Of a stretch of 64,000 nucleotides of DNA, positions 38,145 to 47,959 are shown one piece after another. Under the pieces are notes generated by a model. It ran no database searches, was not told the DNA's origin, and saw nothing but the letters and a program-made list of their open reading frames with translations. Positions within the stretch are counted from its first letter, which is position 1. Each line of letters opens with the position of its first letter. The stretch lies in the NCBI GenBank assembly GCA_022800215.1, contig JAAWPV010000002.1, positions 55,191 through 119,190 of the forward strand, written 5' to 3'. The DNA is from Oscillospiraceae bacterium. GTDB taxonomy: Bacteria; Bacillota; Clostridia; Oscillospirales; Oscillospiraceae. The position numbers were made by a program, and so were the translations under genes.

Positions 38145-38423
38145 TCATTTCTGGGTCTTCTTTTTCAGCCCCTCCACCGCTTGGGAGCCTTCCTGGGTGT
38201 TCATCACCTGATTGAGAAGCCCCATAAGAGCCTCGGGCTTGCCGGTGGCCGCCGCCTTGGCCGCCGCCTGGAGTCCGTCTCCGGCGCTCTGGTTTAAGAG
38301 GCTCATGAGCTTCTGGGTCTCCGGGGAGGAGAGGAGAGCCTTGAGTCCTGCGGGGTCGCCCAGAAGTTGGGCGGCCTGGGGGTCCTTTTTCAATGCTTCC
38401 AGGGTGGGATCGCTCTTGCCCAT
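38145..38423 (-). CDS. Hypothetical protein, 92 aa, with DP-x(n)-LL / SPETQKLMSLL motifs
   Basis: MGKSDPTLEALKKDPQAAQLLGDPAGLKALLSSPETQKLMSLLNQSAGDGLQAAAKAAATGKPEALMGLLNQVMNTQEGSQAVEGLKKKTQK. Confidence 0.68.
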   Translation of the reverse strand: MGKSDPTLEALKKDPQAAQLLGDPAGLKALLSSPETQKLMSLLNQSAGDGLQAAAKAAATGKPEALMGLLNQVMNTQEGSQAVEGLKKKTQK

Positions 38424-38495
38424 AGAAAGTTCCTCCTTGTACCTTATTTGGCTTCTCTTCATTATATGAATACAAACAGGAAAGGTGACAACGTT

Positions 38496-38975
38496 ATGAA
38501 ATGGTTGGTTTTTTCCGACTCCCACGGCCGTTGGGAGTATATGAAACAGGCGGTGGAGCTGGAAAAGCCCGACCGGGTCCTCCACCTGGGGGATGTGACC
38601 CGGGACGCCCAGCGGCTTCTGAAGGAGTGCCCCGGCCTTCTGCTGGAGCAGGTCAGGGGTAACTGCGACGGCTTCATCGACGAGTATCCCGATGAGAAGG
38701 AGCTTTTCTTCGGCACCAAGCGGGTCTGGATGCTTCACGGCCACACCTACCGGGTGAAGCTGGGCATCGGCATGGCGGTGGCGGAGGCCCGGAGCCGGGG
38801 GGCGGACGCGGTCCTCTTCGGCCATACCCATGAGTCCCTCTGCTTTCTGGAGGGCAGTCTTTGGGTCATGAACCCCGGCGCCATCGGCGGTCCCGCCGCC
38901 CAGCGCACCTACGGCGTTATGGAGGAGCGGAACGGGGAGCTCTACTGCCGTATAGCGGTGTTGCCCAAAGACTGA
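38496..38975 (+). CDS. YfcE/MJ0936 family metallophosphoesterase
   Basis: MKWLVFSDSHGRWEYMKQAV...VLHLGDVTRDAQRL...VRGNCDG...WMLHGHTYRVKLG...VLFGHTHESLCFLEGSLWVMNPGAIG. Confidence 0.94.
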   Translation: MKWLVFSDSHGRWEYMKQAVELEKPDRVLHLGDVTRDAQRLLKECPGLLLEQVRGNCDGFIDEYPDEKELFFGTKRVWMLHGHTYRVKLGIGMAVAEARSRGADAVLFGHTHESLCFLEGSLWVMNPGAIGGPAAQRTYGVMEERNGELYCRIAVLPKD

Positions 38976-39001
38976 GTCAGGACAGGGAGGAGTCGGCTGA
39001 C

Positions 39002-39832
39002 ATGAAGGAGAAAGAGATGCGTCGCCCCCCTTACCGCATTGCGGAGTTTGCCAAGATGGTAGGTATTGATCCCTCCACCGTGCGCTACTATGAAAAGCAG
39101 GGCCTGCGGGGGAAGGAGCGGGCTGAGAACGGCTACCGGATCTTTGATGAGCAGGATGCTTTTCAAATGAATACCTTCCGTTCTATCAATGCCCGGGGCT
39201 ATTCCATCAGCGAGGCTTTGAAACGAATGGAGCCTACGGATCCCGTTACCATAGTTCGGGAGCTGGAGGAGAAGAGTGCCGCCATGGAGCGGGAGCGGTT
39301 GCTGTTGGAGGGCCGCCGTCAGTGGACGGAAGAGACATTGTTTCTAATGAGAAAGGTGGCGGCGGGGGAGCCGTTGTTCTGGCGGACGGAGTTGGAGGAT
39401 TTCTACTATCTTCCGGCGTCCCGGCGGGGCGACTTTTCCATCACGCAGAAAAACGGACAGGTACGCAGCGATTGGGAGGAGTGGCTGGGCTATACCCGTT
39501 TTGTGGCCCTGGGGGACAGTGCGGCCCTATGCCGGAGCGAACATTCTCTTATCGGCCTGGGAGAGGCGGTCAAGGTTTGCGATTTTGAGCGTTTGGGCTA
39601 TCTTGGTGATGATACGGTGCGCCGTATCCCCATGGGAGACTGCTTGTGCTTCAGCGGTAAAAAACTGCCGCGGAACGGTGGGGCGGCCGGCTATGACGAG
39701 GTTCGGGAATACCTGGACCGGCACGATTTGGAGCCCTGGGGAGAGTATTTGGAGTTCTTCTTTATGCTGTATACCGGCGAGGATGTGGTGGAAGATGGGA
39801 TCATCGCAATGCCGGTACAAAAAAGAGAGTGA
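39002..39832 (+). CDS. MerR family transcriptional regulator with large C-terminal domain
   Basis: YRIAEFAKMVGIDPSTVRYYEKQGLRGKERAENGYRIFDEQDAFQMNTFRSINARGYSISEALKRM. Confidence 0.92.
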   Translation: MKEKEMRRPPYRIAEFAKMVGIDPSTVRYYEKQGLRGKERAENGYRIFDEQDAFQMNTFRSINARGYSISEALKRMEPTDPVTIVRELEEKSAAMERERLLLEGRRQWTEETLFLMRKVAAGEPLFWRTELEDFYYLPASRRGDFSITQKNGQVRSDWEEWLGYTRFVALGDSAALCRSEHSLIGLGEAVKVCDFERLGYLGDDTVRRIPMGDCLCFSGKKLPRNGGAAGYDEVREYLDRHDLEPWGEYLEFFFMLYTGEDVVEDGIIAMPVQKRE

Positions 39833-39935
39833 ATTATTTGACAAAAGATGCTTGACCTTCGACCAGGTTTAAGGAATATACTTCTTTTCGTAACCTGTGG
39901 GCTGATGCCCATGGAATATGAAAAGGAGGACAGAC

Positions 39936-41807
39936 ATGAAGAAAAGAGTACTTTGTTTCCTGCTGGGCGCGGCCATGGTGCTGGGCATGGCAGGCTGCGG
40001 CCAGAAGCCGCAGGAACCCACCCCCACCGCAGGTATCCAGGATGGTACCTATACCGGTGTGGGTACCGGTAAGGGTGGTGAAATGAAGGTAGAGGTCACC
40101 ATCTCCGGCGGCGCCATTACCGCTGTCAATGTGACCGAGCACCAGGAGACCGAAGGGATCTGTGAACCTGCCATCGAGCGCATCCCCAAGACCATTGTAG
40201 ACAACCAGTCTGTGCTGGTGGATGCCATTGCCGGGGCCACCATCACCAGTGATGCCATCCTTGATGCGGTCAAATCCTGCATCGAGCAGGCCGGCGGCAA
40301 TGTGGCCGATTTTGAGAAGGAGATCGAGGCTGCCGGCGGCAAGACTGTGGAGTACGAGACTGACATCGTCATCGTGGGTGCTGGAGCTGCCGGACTGATG
40401 GCGGCCTACACCGCCAGCGAGGGCGGCGCCAAGGTCATCGTGATGGAGAAGGGAGCCAGTGCGCTCCAGTCCAACTTTGCTACCTGCGGCGGCCCTGCCG
40501 GTGCTGAGACCATCACTGCCAAGGAGGCAGGGGTCACCACCACCAACAAGGAGATCTTCGAGCATCTTTATGCTTTCGCCAACACCACCGTGGACGCCAA
40601 GCTGCTGTGGGAGAGTTGGAGCCGTGCTGGTGTGGCTATTGATAACATGATCGGCCTGGGGATCCCCTTCTCTCTGAACGAGGATGTTTACGGCGTGGGT
40701 TTTCGGGCCCGCCACTCCTTTGAGGCCGGTGGTGCCGACCGCATTGGACCCATCACCTCCGCTGTGGAGGCCAATGGCGGTCAGTTCCTTTATGAGACCC
40801 CCGGTGAGCACATTATCATGGAGAATGGTAAGGCCGTGGGGGTTCAGGGAACCAACGCCAACGGCGATACCGTGATCGTTCGTGCCAAGGCTGTTATGAC
40901 GTGCACCGGAGGTTTCCAGGGCAACAAGGAGATGTTGCAGGAGTATCTGGGGTATTCCAATGTGGTATCCCTGGGCAGCAACATGCCCACCGGCGATGGC
41001 ATCAATATGGTGCTGGAGGCCGGAGGCATCCTGGACCGGAACTTCGGCGTCCTGGGCAATGAGGGCTCGGGCAATAACTCCAAGACTGCTGTCAATGTGG
41101 CCTTTTTCCCCGACTTCAACCAAAATTTGGCCTTCTGGATGTACGGTGGCCTTTATGTGGACCGTGACGGTGACCGTTTTATCAATGAGAAGCGGGTCGC
41201 TGATTTCCCTCTGGCTCTGGGTGGCGAAGCAGTCCTGCGTCAGGGCAAGGTCTACGCCGTGGTGGATGCGGCCTACTATGATGCCTGCTGCACGGAAGGC
41301 GTCTACAACTATATGGGTCAACCTGAGAACTGGAAGTCTGGCACTGAGCTCTGGGTGCCCGTAGTGAGCAAGGGTAAGGAGCAGCTTCAAAGCGCCATTG
41401 ACGAGGGCTGGGCTTACACAGCCGATACCTTGGCCGAGTGCGCTGAGTATTTCGGTCTGGAGAACCTGGAGGCGACTGTGGCGGAGTACAATGAGATGTG
41501 CGCCAAGGGGGAGGATACCCTCTATGGCAAGGCGGCCAACTTCATGCTCCCCATCGGTGAAGGCCCCTACTACGTCTTTGAGTATGAGCCTGGTGCCTGG
41601 TCCACCTTCGGCGGCGTTAAGACCGATAGCTATCTGCGGGCGGTGGATACGTCCGGCGAGGCTATCCCTGGTCTGTACTGCGGCGGCTGCGAAGTCGGCA
41701 GCTATTACGCTGTGCCCTACTACGACGGTCCCGGTAGCTGCGTGGGAATTTCCGTGGGCAGCGGTATTTGGGCGGCTGAAAATATGCTGGAGTATATCGG
41801 CAAGTAA
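39936..41807 (+). CDS. Exported lipoprotein flavoreductase: FMN-binding domain + FAD-binding fumarate reductase/succinate dehydrogenase-type domain
   Basis: Lipobox VLGMAGCGQ; N-terminal FMN_bind with AGATITS flavinylation-like motif; FAD motif DIVIVGAGAAGLMAAYTASEGGAKVIVMEKG. Confidence 0.92.
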   Translation: MKKRVLCFLLGAAMVLGMAGCGQKPQEPTPTAGIQDGTYTGVGTGKGGEMKVEVTISGGAITAVNVTEHQETEGICEPAIERIPKTIVDNQSVLVDAIAGATITSDAILDAVKSCIEQAGGNVADFEKEIEAAGGKTVEYETDIVIVGAGAAGLMAAYTASEGGAKVIVMEKGASALQSNFATCGGPAGAETITAKEAGVTTTNKEIFEHLYAFANTTVDAKLLWESWSRAGVAIDNMIGLGIPFSLNEDVYGVGFRARHSFEAGGADRIGPITSAVEANGGQFLYETPGEHIIMENGKAVGVQGTNANGDTVIVRAKAVMTCTGGFQGNKEMLQEYLGYSNVVSLGSNMPTGDGINMVLEAGGILDRNFGVLGNEGSGNNSKTAVNVAFFPDFNQNLAFWMYGGLYVDRDGDRFINEKRVADFPLALGGEAVLRQGKVYAVVDAAYYDACCTEGVYNYMGQPENWKSGTELWVPVVSKGKEQLQSAIDEGWAYTADTLAECAEYFGLENLEATVAEYNEMCAKGEDTLYGKAANFMLPIGEGPYYVFEYEPGAWSTFGGVKTDSYLRAVDTSGEAIPGLYCGGCEVGSYYAVPYYDGPGSCVGISVGSGIWAAENMLEYIGK

Positions 41808-41829
41808 GAAGCGCCAAAATAGAGTAAGC

Positions 41830-41862
41830 AGAGCGGACAGCCATTGGGCTGTCCGCTCTGGG
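41830..41862. terminator. Terminator hairpin
   Basis: AGAGCGGACAGCC-attg-GGCTGTCCGCTCT. Confidence 0.75.
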
Positions 41863-41895
41863 TATATATAGGGGGAATACAACTAAGGGTACAAC

Positions 41896-42792
41896 TTACT
41901 TCCGCTCTGCCAAAAATTCCTCCACCTCGGCCCTTGTGGGGATGGAGGGCACCGCCCCCTGGCGGGAGACGGCAATGGCCGAAGCGGCGCTGGCCTCCTT
42001 AAGGCACTGGGGGATGTCCTTCTGAAGGCACAGCCCCGCCAGGAAGTAGCCGCAAAAGGTGTCACCGGCGGCGGTGGTGTCCACCGCCGTCACCTTGAAA
42101 ATGGGGTGGGCGAAGGTTTCGCCGCCCTTCCGGCACACCACCCCGCTGCCCCCTAAGGTGAGGACCACCCAGGCGTTGGGGAACCTCTCCCCAATTGCGT
42201 TCAAAATGGTCTCAGGCTGAGTATCCAGGGGAAGTTCCGCCAGCAAGGCCCCCTCGATCTCGTTGACGATGAACAGGTCCACCAGCTCATAGGGCAAAGG
42301 CTCGGCGGGGAAGGGGGAGGGATTGAAGACGACGGTGAGGCCCTTCTCATGGGCGCGGCGAATAATCTCTGCCGTGCCGCTGGTCTCATTCTGGAGAAGG
42401 ACCAGATCACCCACATCACCCAGGGCCAGCATTTTGTCAATATATGCTTCGTCCAGGCACTGGTTGGCGCCGCCATAGACAATGATGGCGTTCTGACCGG
42501 CGGAGTTGATCTGAATGACGGCATGGCCTGTCTCGGTTTCCGGTCGGAGCAGATGCCCGGCGTCTGCCCCGGACTGGGTAAGCGCATCCACCAGAAAACC
42601 TCCCTCAGGGCCAACGGCCCCGGCGTGGATGACCTGGGCCCCGGCCCGGGCGGCGGCAACCGACTGGTTTAGACCCTTGCCGCCGGCGTAAATGTGGAGG
42701 CCGCCGGCTGAGATGGTCTCCCCGGGTGCCACCATCTGGGCCACATCATAGACACGGTCAATGTTCATGGAGCCGAAATTGATGATCTTCAT
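41896..42792 (-). CDS. Ribokinase-like PfkB family carbohydrate kinase
   Basis: MKIINFGSMNIDRVYDVAQMVAPGETISAGGLHIYAGGKGLNQSVAAARAG...VDTTAAGDTFCGYFLAGL. Confidence 0.93.
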   Translation of the reverse strand: MKIINFGSMNIDRVYDVAQMVAPGETISAGGLHIYAGGKGLNQSVAAARAGAQVIHAGAVGPEGGFLVDALTQSGADAGHLLRPETETGHAVIQINSAGQNAIIVYGGANQCLDEAYIDKMLALGDVGDLVLLQNETSGTAEIIRRAHEKGLTVVFNPSPFPAEPLPYELVDLFIVNEIEGALLAELPLDTQPETILNAIGERFPNAWVVLTLGGSGVVCRKGGETFAHPIFKVTAVDTTAAGDTFCGYFLAGLCLQKDIPQCLKEASAASAIAVSRQGAVPSIPTRAEVEEFLAERK

Positions 42793-42809
42793 GGGGAGAC
42801 CTCCTTCGG

Positions 42810-45371
42810 TTATTTGCTGTGGATGAATTTATCCAGCAGCCGGGCCACCTCCCGGACGTCAATGGGCTTGGATATATGGGCGTTCATGCCGCAGTCCAGG
42901 CACTTTTTCACATCCTCGGCGAAGGCGTCGGCAGTCATGGCGATGATGGGGATGTCCCTGTCCGGCCGGTCCAGGGCCCGGATCTCCTGGGTGGCTTCGT
43001 AGCCCGTCATCACCGGCATACGGATATCCATAAGGATGGCGTCGTAATAACCGGGCTGGGCAGCCTTGAACTTGTCTAGACAGATCTGGCCGTTCTCCGC
43101 CCAGTCCAGCTCCAGCTCCAGTTCGGCGGTAAGCAGCTCGTTGGCGATCTCCCAGTTCAGGTCGTTGTCCTCGGCCAACAGGATACGCTTGCCGGCCAGT
43201 GATTCGAAGCTGTCAGCGGCAACCTCGGCCGGCGTGCCGGTCTCCTCGCCCACAAAAGGCTTCAGGCCGTGATAGAGGGTGGATTTGAAAAGAGGCTTGG
43301 AGATGAAGCCGGTGATGCCGGCCTGGCGGGCTTCCTGCTCGATCTCACTCCAATCGTAGGCGGAAATGAGGAGGATGGGCACGTCCGCCCCCAACCGGGC
43401 GTGGATGCGGCGGGCGGTCTCAATGCCGTCAATGCCGGGCAGCTTCCAGTCCAGCAGGATGATGTGGTAGGGATCCCGGGCCTTGGCCCGGGTTTCGGCC
43501 ATTTCCACGGCGCTTTCGCCGTCCAGGGTCCAGTCGGCTTTGACGCCGATAGACTGAAGAGAAGTGGCAGCACTCTCGCAGAGCTGCTGGTCGTCGTCCA
43601 CCACCAGCATGTTCCAGTCAGGCAGGATCATGTCGGCTTCGGGAACATCCGCCTTCTCCAGGTCCAGGGTCACGTGGAACTCGCTCCCCTTGCCCAGCTC
43701 GCTGTTGACCTCGATGGTGCCGCCCATGGCGTCCACGATGTACTTGGTGATGGTCATGCCAAGGCCGGTGCCCTCAGTCTTGTGGACCCGGGTGGAGTCC
43801 TCCCGGGTGAAAGAGTCAAAGATCCGCTGCTGGAACTCCTTTGTCATGCCGATACCTGAGTCCTTCACCAGAATGTGGGCCCGGACATAGTTTTCTCCCT
43901 TGGGGGAATCCTCCTCATAGAGGGAGACAGTGATACTGCCGCCGTCTGGGGTGAACTTGATGGCGTTGGAGAGGAAGTTCAGCAGTACCTGGTTGAGCCG
44001 TACGCTGTCGCAGTATACGCTTTCGGTGGAAATATCGTGAATGAAGACATTGAACTGCTGGTTTTTGGTGTGGATCTGGGGTTGGACGATGCTGACGATG
44101 CTGTCCAGCACCTCCCGGAGGGAGATGAGCTCCATGCTGAGGGTCATCTTGCCGCTTTCGATCTTGCTCATATCCAGCACGTCGTTGATGAGACCCAGCA
44201 GGTGCTTGGAAGACAGTGTGATCTTTTTCAGGCAGTTCTGCACCTGCTGTTTGTCGTCTATGTTGGCTGTAGCGATGGCCGTCATGCCCACGATGGCGTT
44301 CATGGGGGTGCGGATGTCATGGCTCATGTTGGAGAGGAACTCGCTCTTGGCTTTGGTGGCGGCCTCCGCGTCCTCACGGGCCTTATCCAGCTCTTTCATC
44401 TGCTGCCTGGTAAGGTGGAAATAGACGGCAAAGAGCAGCAGCAGCGTTCCCAGAATGGCTCCGGCGCCCAGCAAGGCGCTGACCGACCATTGCCAGCTCA
44501 GGTTGCTGACGATGGCGTTCATGGTGTTGTAGGGCATAAAGGTGAGCAGATACCATTCAGAGTAATTCAGCCGGGTACAGTATAGGTGCCGCCGCTCGCC
44601 GCCCACCCGGAACTCGCTGGAATAGTCCTCGTTCCGGTCCATGGCCTCCTGGAGTTCGGCGAGATATTCCACTGGCGTTTTTCCGTCCACATCATCGTAG
44701 AGGGCCAGCGCCCGGTCAAAGTAGCTGTCCCGGTACGCGTCTGAGGTCTGGACCACGAAGGAGCCGTCCCGGCGGATGATGAAGGAATAGACATGGTCGC
44801 TGTTTTCATCCAGGGAAAGGGTCTCGTTGATGTAAGAAACGGGAAGGGCGGCCACCAGGGCCATGCAGGGATGGCCCTCTCCCAGCGTGCGGACGGTGGG
44901 GACCCCCAGCAGGATCACGCTGTTGCCCTCGGCGTCACTGCCGATGGCGGCCTTTTTCTCCCCGTTCTGCAGAGAGGTAAAAAAGGGCTCCGGGTCGGTG
45001 ACGGAGAGAGGAGAGCCGTAGAGCATATCAAAGTTGCCGTCGGCGCTGTAAAAACCCAAATAGGAGAAACCCAGAGCCTTTGCAGAGGTGATCAGCCGTT
45101 GCTGGGCCGCGCCTTCATGAATATCCTCTGAGACAGCCGTTTTCACCAAGGCCTCCACCTCGTCCAGCTGAAGGGTGATGGTGGTGCTGAAGTGAAGGGA
45201 GATCTGCTGACTCATACTGGACATATAGAACCCGCCCACCTCGTTGATGGTCTGGGTGCTCTGGTTGCTCATGTGGAACGCAAGGAAGGAAAAAATGCAG
45301 GTGCAGACAAGGATGACCAGAGCCAGGCTTCCGCCCAGGAAGCGGGTAGTCTTGTTTTGAAAAACTTTCAT
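42810..45371 (-). CDS. Hybrid sensor histidine kinase with extracytoplasmic sensor, HisKA, HATPase and two REC domains
   Basis: TM-sensor-TM; FLSNMSHDIRTPMNAIVGMTAIA (H-box), ATPase GTGLGMTITKYIVDAMGG, REC domains at NMLVVDDDQQL and RILLAEDNDLN. Confidence 0.94.
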   Translation of the reverse strand: MKVFQNKTTRFLGGSLALVILVCTCIFSFLAFHMSNQSTQTINEVGGFYMSSMSQQISLHFSTTITLQLDEVEALVKTAVSEDIHEGAAQQRLITSAKALGFSYLGFYSADGNFDMLYGSPLSVTDPEPFFTSLQNGEKKAAIGSDAEGNSVILLGVPTVRTLGEGHPCMALVAALPVSYINETLSLDENSDHVYSFIIRRDGSFVVQTSDAYRDSYFDRALALYDDVDGKTPVEYLAELQEAMDRNEDYSSEFRVGGERRHLYCTRLNYSEWYLLTFMPYNTMNAIVSNLSWQWSVSALLGAGAILGTLLLLFAVYFHLTRQQMKELDKAREDAEAATKAKSEFLSNMSHDIRTPMNAIVGMTAIATANIDDKQQVQNCLKKITLSSKHLLGLINDVLDMSKIESGKMTLSMELISLREVLDSIVSIVQPQIHTKNQQFNVFIHDISTESVYCDSVRLNQVLLNFLSNAIKFTPDGGSITVSLYEEDSPKGENYVRAHILVKDSGIGMTKEFQQRIFDSFTREDSTRVHKTEGTGLGMTITKYIVDAMGGTIEVNSELGKGSEFHVTLDLEKADVPEADMILPDWNMLVVDDDQQLCESAATSLQSIGVKADWTLDGESAVEMAETRAKARDPYHIILLDWKLPGIDGIETARRIHARLGADVPILLISAYDWSEIEQEARQAGITGFISKPLFKSTLYHGLKPFVGEETGTPAEVAADSFESLAGKRILLAEDNDLNWEIANELLTAELELELDWAENGQICLDKFKAAQPGYYDAILMDIRMPVMTGYEATQEIRALDRPDRDIPIIAMTADAFAEDVKKCLDCGMNAHISKPIDVREVARLLDKFIHSK

Positions 45372-45391
45372 GTTACCTCCAGCCTCTTTCT

Positions 45392-45754
45392 TTACGCTTC
45401 CAGACCGGCCTGATAGGCGCGGATGGCGTCTGCGGTCTGCCGGTAGTCAGCATCCACCTGCTCCTTAAGGGCGGGAGCCTCTGGATGAAAGCCGTCACGC
45501 AGCGCCTCACAGAGGGGGGCGCTGGACTGGTAGAGTCGGGTGAAGCTCAGATTCTGACACACACCCTTCAGGGTATGTGCGGCCCGAAAGGCCTCGCCGT
45601 AATCCTCGCCTTCCATGGAGCGGCAAAGCAGGTCATAGCTTCCGTCCTCCAGAAACTTGAGGACAAATTTTTGGACCAGCCGCTCGCTGCGGAGCCGGCC
45701 GGTGACGCTCTCGTAATCGCCGCCCAGGGCGGCATAGCATTCTTGCAAGGTCAT
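45392..45754 (-). CDS. Hpt (histidine phosphotransfer) domain protein
   Basis: 120 aa; EAFRAAHTLKGVCQNLSFTRLYQSSAPLCEALR (AHTLKG Hpt motif); overlaps the upstream gene by 4 bp. Confidence 0.9.
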   Translation of the reverse strand: MTLQECYAALGGDYESVTGRLRSERLVQKFVLKFLEDGSYDLLCRSMEGEDYGEAFRAAHTLKGVCQNLSFTRLYQSSAPLCEALRDGFHPEAPALKEQVDADYRQTADAIRAYQAGLEA

Positions 45755-47868
45755 TTGTCCTCGTCTCCTTTTTCTGCTTTTTGAAGTCCGCTGTCGATGG
45801 GGGAGATGGCGGACTGCGTTTCTTCATCAGCCATGGACTCATTGTAAAACACATATTTGGCGCCCTTGCCCCGCTGGCCCCGTTTGATGGTGTACAGGGC
45901 CTGGTCGGCCGCATTGAAAAGGTCACTGTACCGGATCCCGACGTCCTCCGTCTTTGCAACGCCCATGCTGAGTGAGATGGTAAAGTCGCCGAAGGGGCCG
46001 CACAGAGAGTTGTAGATCCGGCGGATAATGGGCTCCAGAGGATTTTTGTACTCCATAAAAATGAGGAACTCATCTCCGCCTACGCGCGCCACAATGTCAC
46101 CGCCGCGGATGCTCTTGCGAAGCTTGTCGGCCAGGTATTTCAAGAGCTCATCGCCGAAGAGGTGGCCGTAAGTATCATTGGCATGTTTGAAAAGGTCCAG
46201 ATCGAAGATGACCAGGGCATATCTGCCGTGCGGCCGCTCGTTGAGACGCACTTCGATCTGCTTTTTTGCGCTGGTGTGGTTCAAAAGGCCGGTGAGGGAA
46301 TCGCTGGAGGCTTGCCGTTCCAAATCATCCAGCTTCATCCGGTCGTCATGGATGTCGGTGGCCTTGCCGATGGCTCCCATGTAGCGGGGGGGCTCGTCAG
46401 CCGACCAGGTGGCCCGGGCGACGATTCGGTGCCAGCGCTCCTCGCCGTTCACATTCAACAGGCAGTCGCAGGTGACCACCGGCTGCCCCGGGGAGGTGGA
46501 GCGGAGCATATCGGAAAGGCGCATAACAGCTTCCGGCTTGGACATGGACAGAACGCCGGGATCGTGAAGGGGGTCCTTGATGACCTCGGGAAATCCCAGC
46601 TTCTTTGCGCCGAAAGCAGAAAACGTTACCTGAAGCGGGCTCATGGTGAACTCAAACTGAATTTCGTCCGAGAGGGCGGCAAAAAAGTCGTGCTTGACCC
46701 GCTCATGCTCCCAAAGCTGCAAGGTGCGCTTTGACACCGACAGATTCTCGTGCTGAAGGATCTCCGCGGTGATCGACAGTGCATTTTGACGGCTGTCTTC
46801 CGTGGCCATGTCTTGGCTCACTTCCTTCTGTATGACCTCGCTGAGTTCAGAGAGACATTCCAGCAGGAGGGGGTTAAAAGCGCCGCACTGTCCGTCCAAA
46901 ATCATTTGAATGGCCTCCTCGTGGGGAATGGCCTTCTTGTAGACCCGGTCACTGGTGAGAGCGTCGTAAACGTCAGCCAGGGCCACGGTTTGGGCGGAAA
47001 TGGGGATCTCATCCCCTTTAAGACCGTCTGGGTAGCCCCGGCCGTCATACCGTTCGTGGTGCCAGTGGCAGATCTGATGAGAGATCTGGACCAGCGGTTT
47101 GTCCCGGTAATCGGGCAGCTTCTCCAGCATCTCGGCCCCCACAGTGGTGTGGGTTTTCATGATTTCGAACTCCTCCATGGTCAGCTTGCCCGGCTTGTTG
47201 AGAATCTCCTCAGGGATGGAGATCTTGCCGATATCGTGCATGGCGGAGGCGGTGGCGATGGTGGAGATATCGGTTTGAGAAAAGTGGTAGCCGCAGTTTT
47301 TGCGGTCCAACTGTTCCAGCAAAAGCACGGTCAGATTCCGGACATGGCGCACATGAAGTCCGCTTTCGGAATTCCGGAATTCCACGATATGGCTCAATAT
47401 CTCGATCATCATGTTGCTCTGCTGCTCCCGCTCAAACATTTGGGAGACAACCAGATTCATAAGCCGCTTTTGCTTGGCGTAGAGAAGGATGGTATTCACC
47501 ACCCGCTTATGTACGATAAGGGCGTCAAAGGGCCGGGTGATAAAGTCGGTGGCTCCCAGCTCGTAGGCCCGCTCCACCTGGGCCACGCCGCTTTCGGCGG
47601 AGATCATGATGACAGGGATGTCCTCGATCCAGTGGTTCTGGTTCATCGCGGTGAGGACGCCGAACCCGTCCATCTCGGGCATGACGATGTCCAGTAGGAT
47701 AAGGGACAGTTCGGTGCCCTGAGACCCGATGACGGAGACGGCTTCCACGCCGTTTTCCGCCTCCACGATATCGTACTCGTCCCCCAGCATATCCGCCAGG
47801 ATGGCCCGGTTCATCTCCGAATCGTCGGCGATCAGTATTTTAGATCTCTGGTTTTCCGGCTTTTCCAT
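45751..47868 (-). CDS. Response regulator with REC, HD-GYP and GGDEF domains (c-di-GMP turnover)
   Basis: KILIADDSEMNRAILADML (REC); HDIGKISIPEEIL...HHERYDGRGYPDGLKGDEIP (HD-GYP); ARVGGDEFLIF (GGDEF). Confidence 0.95.
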   Translation of the reverse strand: MEKPENQRSKILIADDSEMNRAILADMLGDEYDIVEAENGVEAVSVIGSQGTELSLILLDIVMPEMDGFGVLTAMNQNHWIEDIPVIMISAESGVAQVERAYELGATDFITRPFDALIVHKRVVNTILLYAKQKRLMNLVVSQMFEREQQSNMMIEILSHIVEFRNSESGLHVRHVRNLTVLLLEQLDRKNCGYHFSQTDISTIATASAMHDIGKISIPEEILNKPGKLTMEEFEIMKTHTTVGAEMLEKLPDYRDKPLVQISHQICHWHHERYDGRGYPDGLKGDEIPISAQTVALADVYDALTSDRVYKKAIPHEEAIQMILDGQCGAFNPLLLECLSELSEVIQKEVSQDMATEDSRQNALSITAEILQHENLSVSKRTLQLWEHERVKHDFFAALSDEIQFEFTMSPLQVTFSAFGAKKLGFPEVIKDPLHDPGVLSMSKPEAVMRLSDMLRSTSPGQPVVTCDCLLNVNGEERWHRIVARATWSADEPPRYMGAIGKATDIHDDRMKLDDLERQASSDSLTGLLNHTSAKKQIEVRLNERPHGRYALVIFDLDLFKHANDTYGHLFGDELLKYLADKLRKSIRGGDIVARVGGDEFLIFMEYKNPLEPIIRRIYNSLCGPFGDFTISLSMGVAKTEDVGIRYSDLFNAADQALYTIKRGQRGKGAKYVFYNESMADEETQSAISPIDSGLQKAEKGDEDK

Positions 47869-47959
47869 AGCCTCACGTCCTTTTTGCTTCTGTTACAGTT
47901 GTGTGACATTTTGGGCTGGATACACCAAAACATGCAACACAGCTCCCCGAAACGACTAC

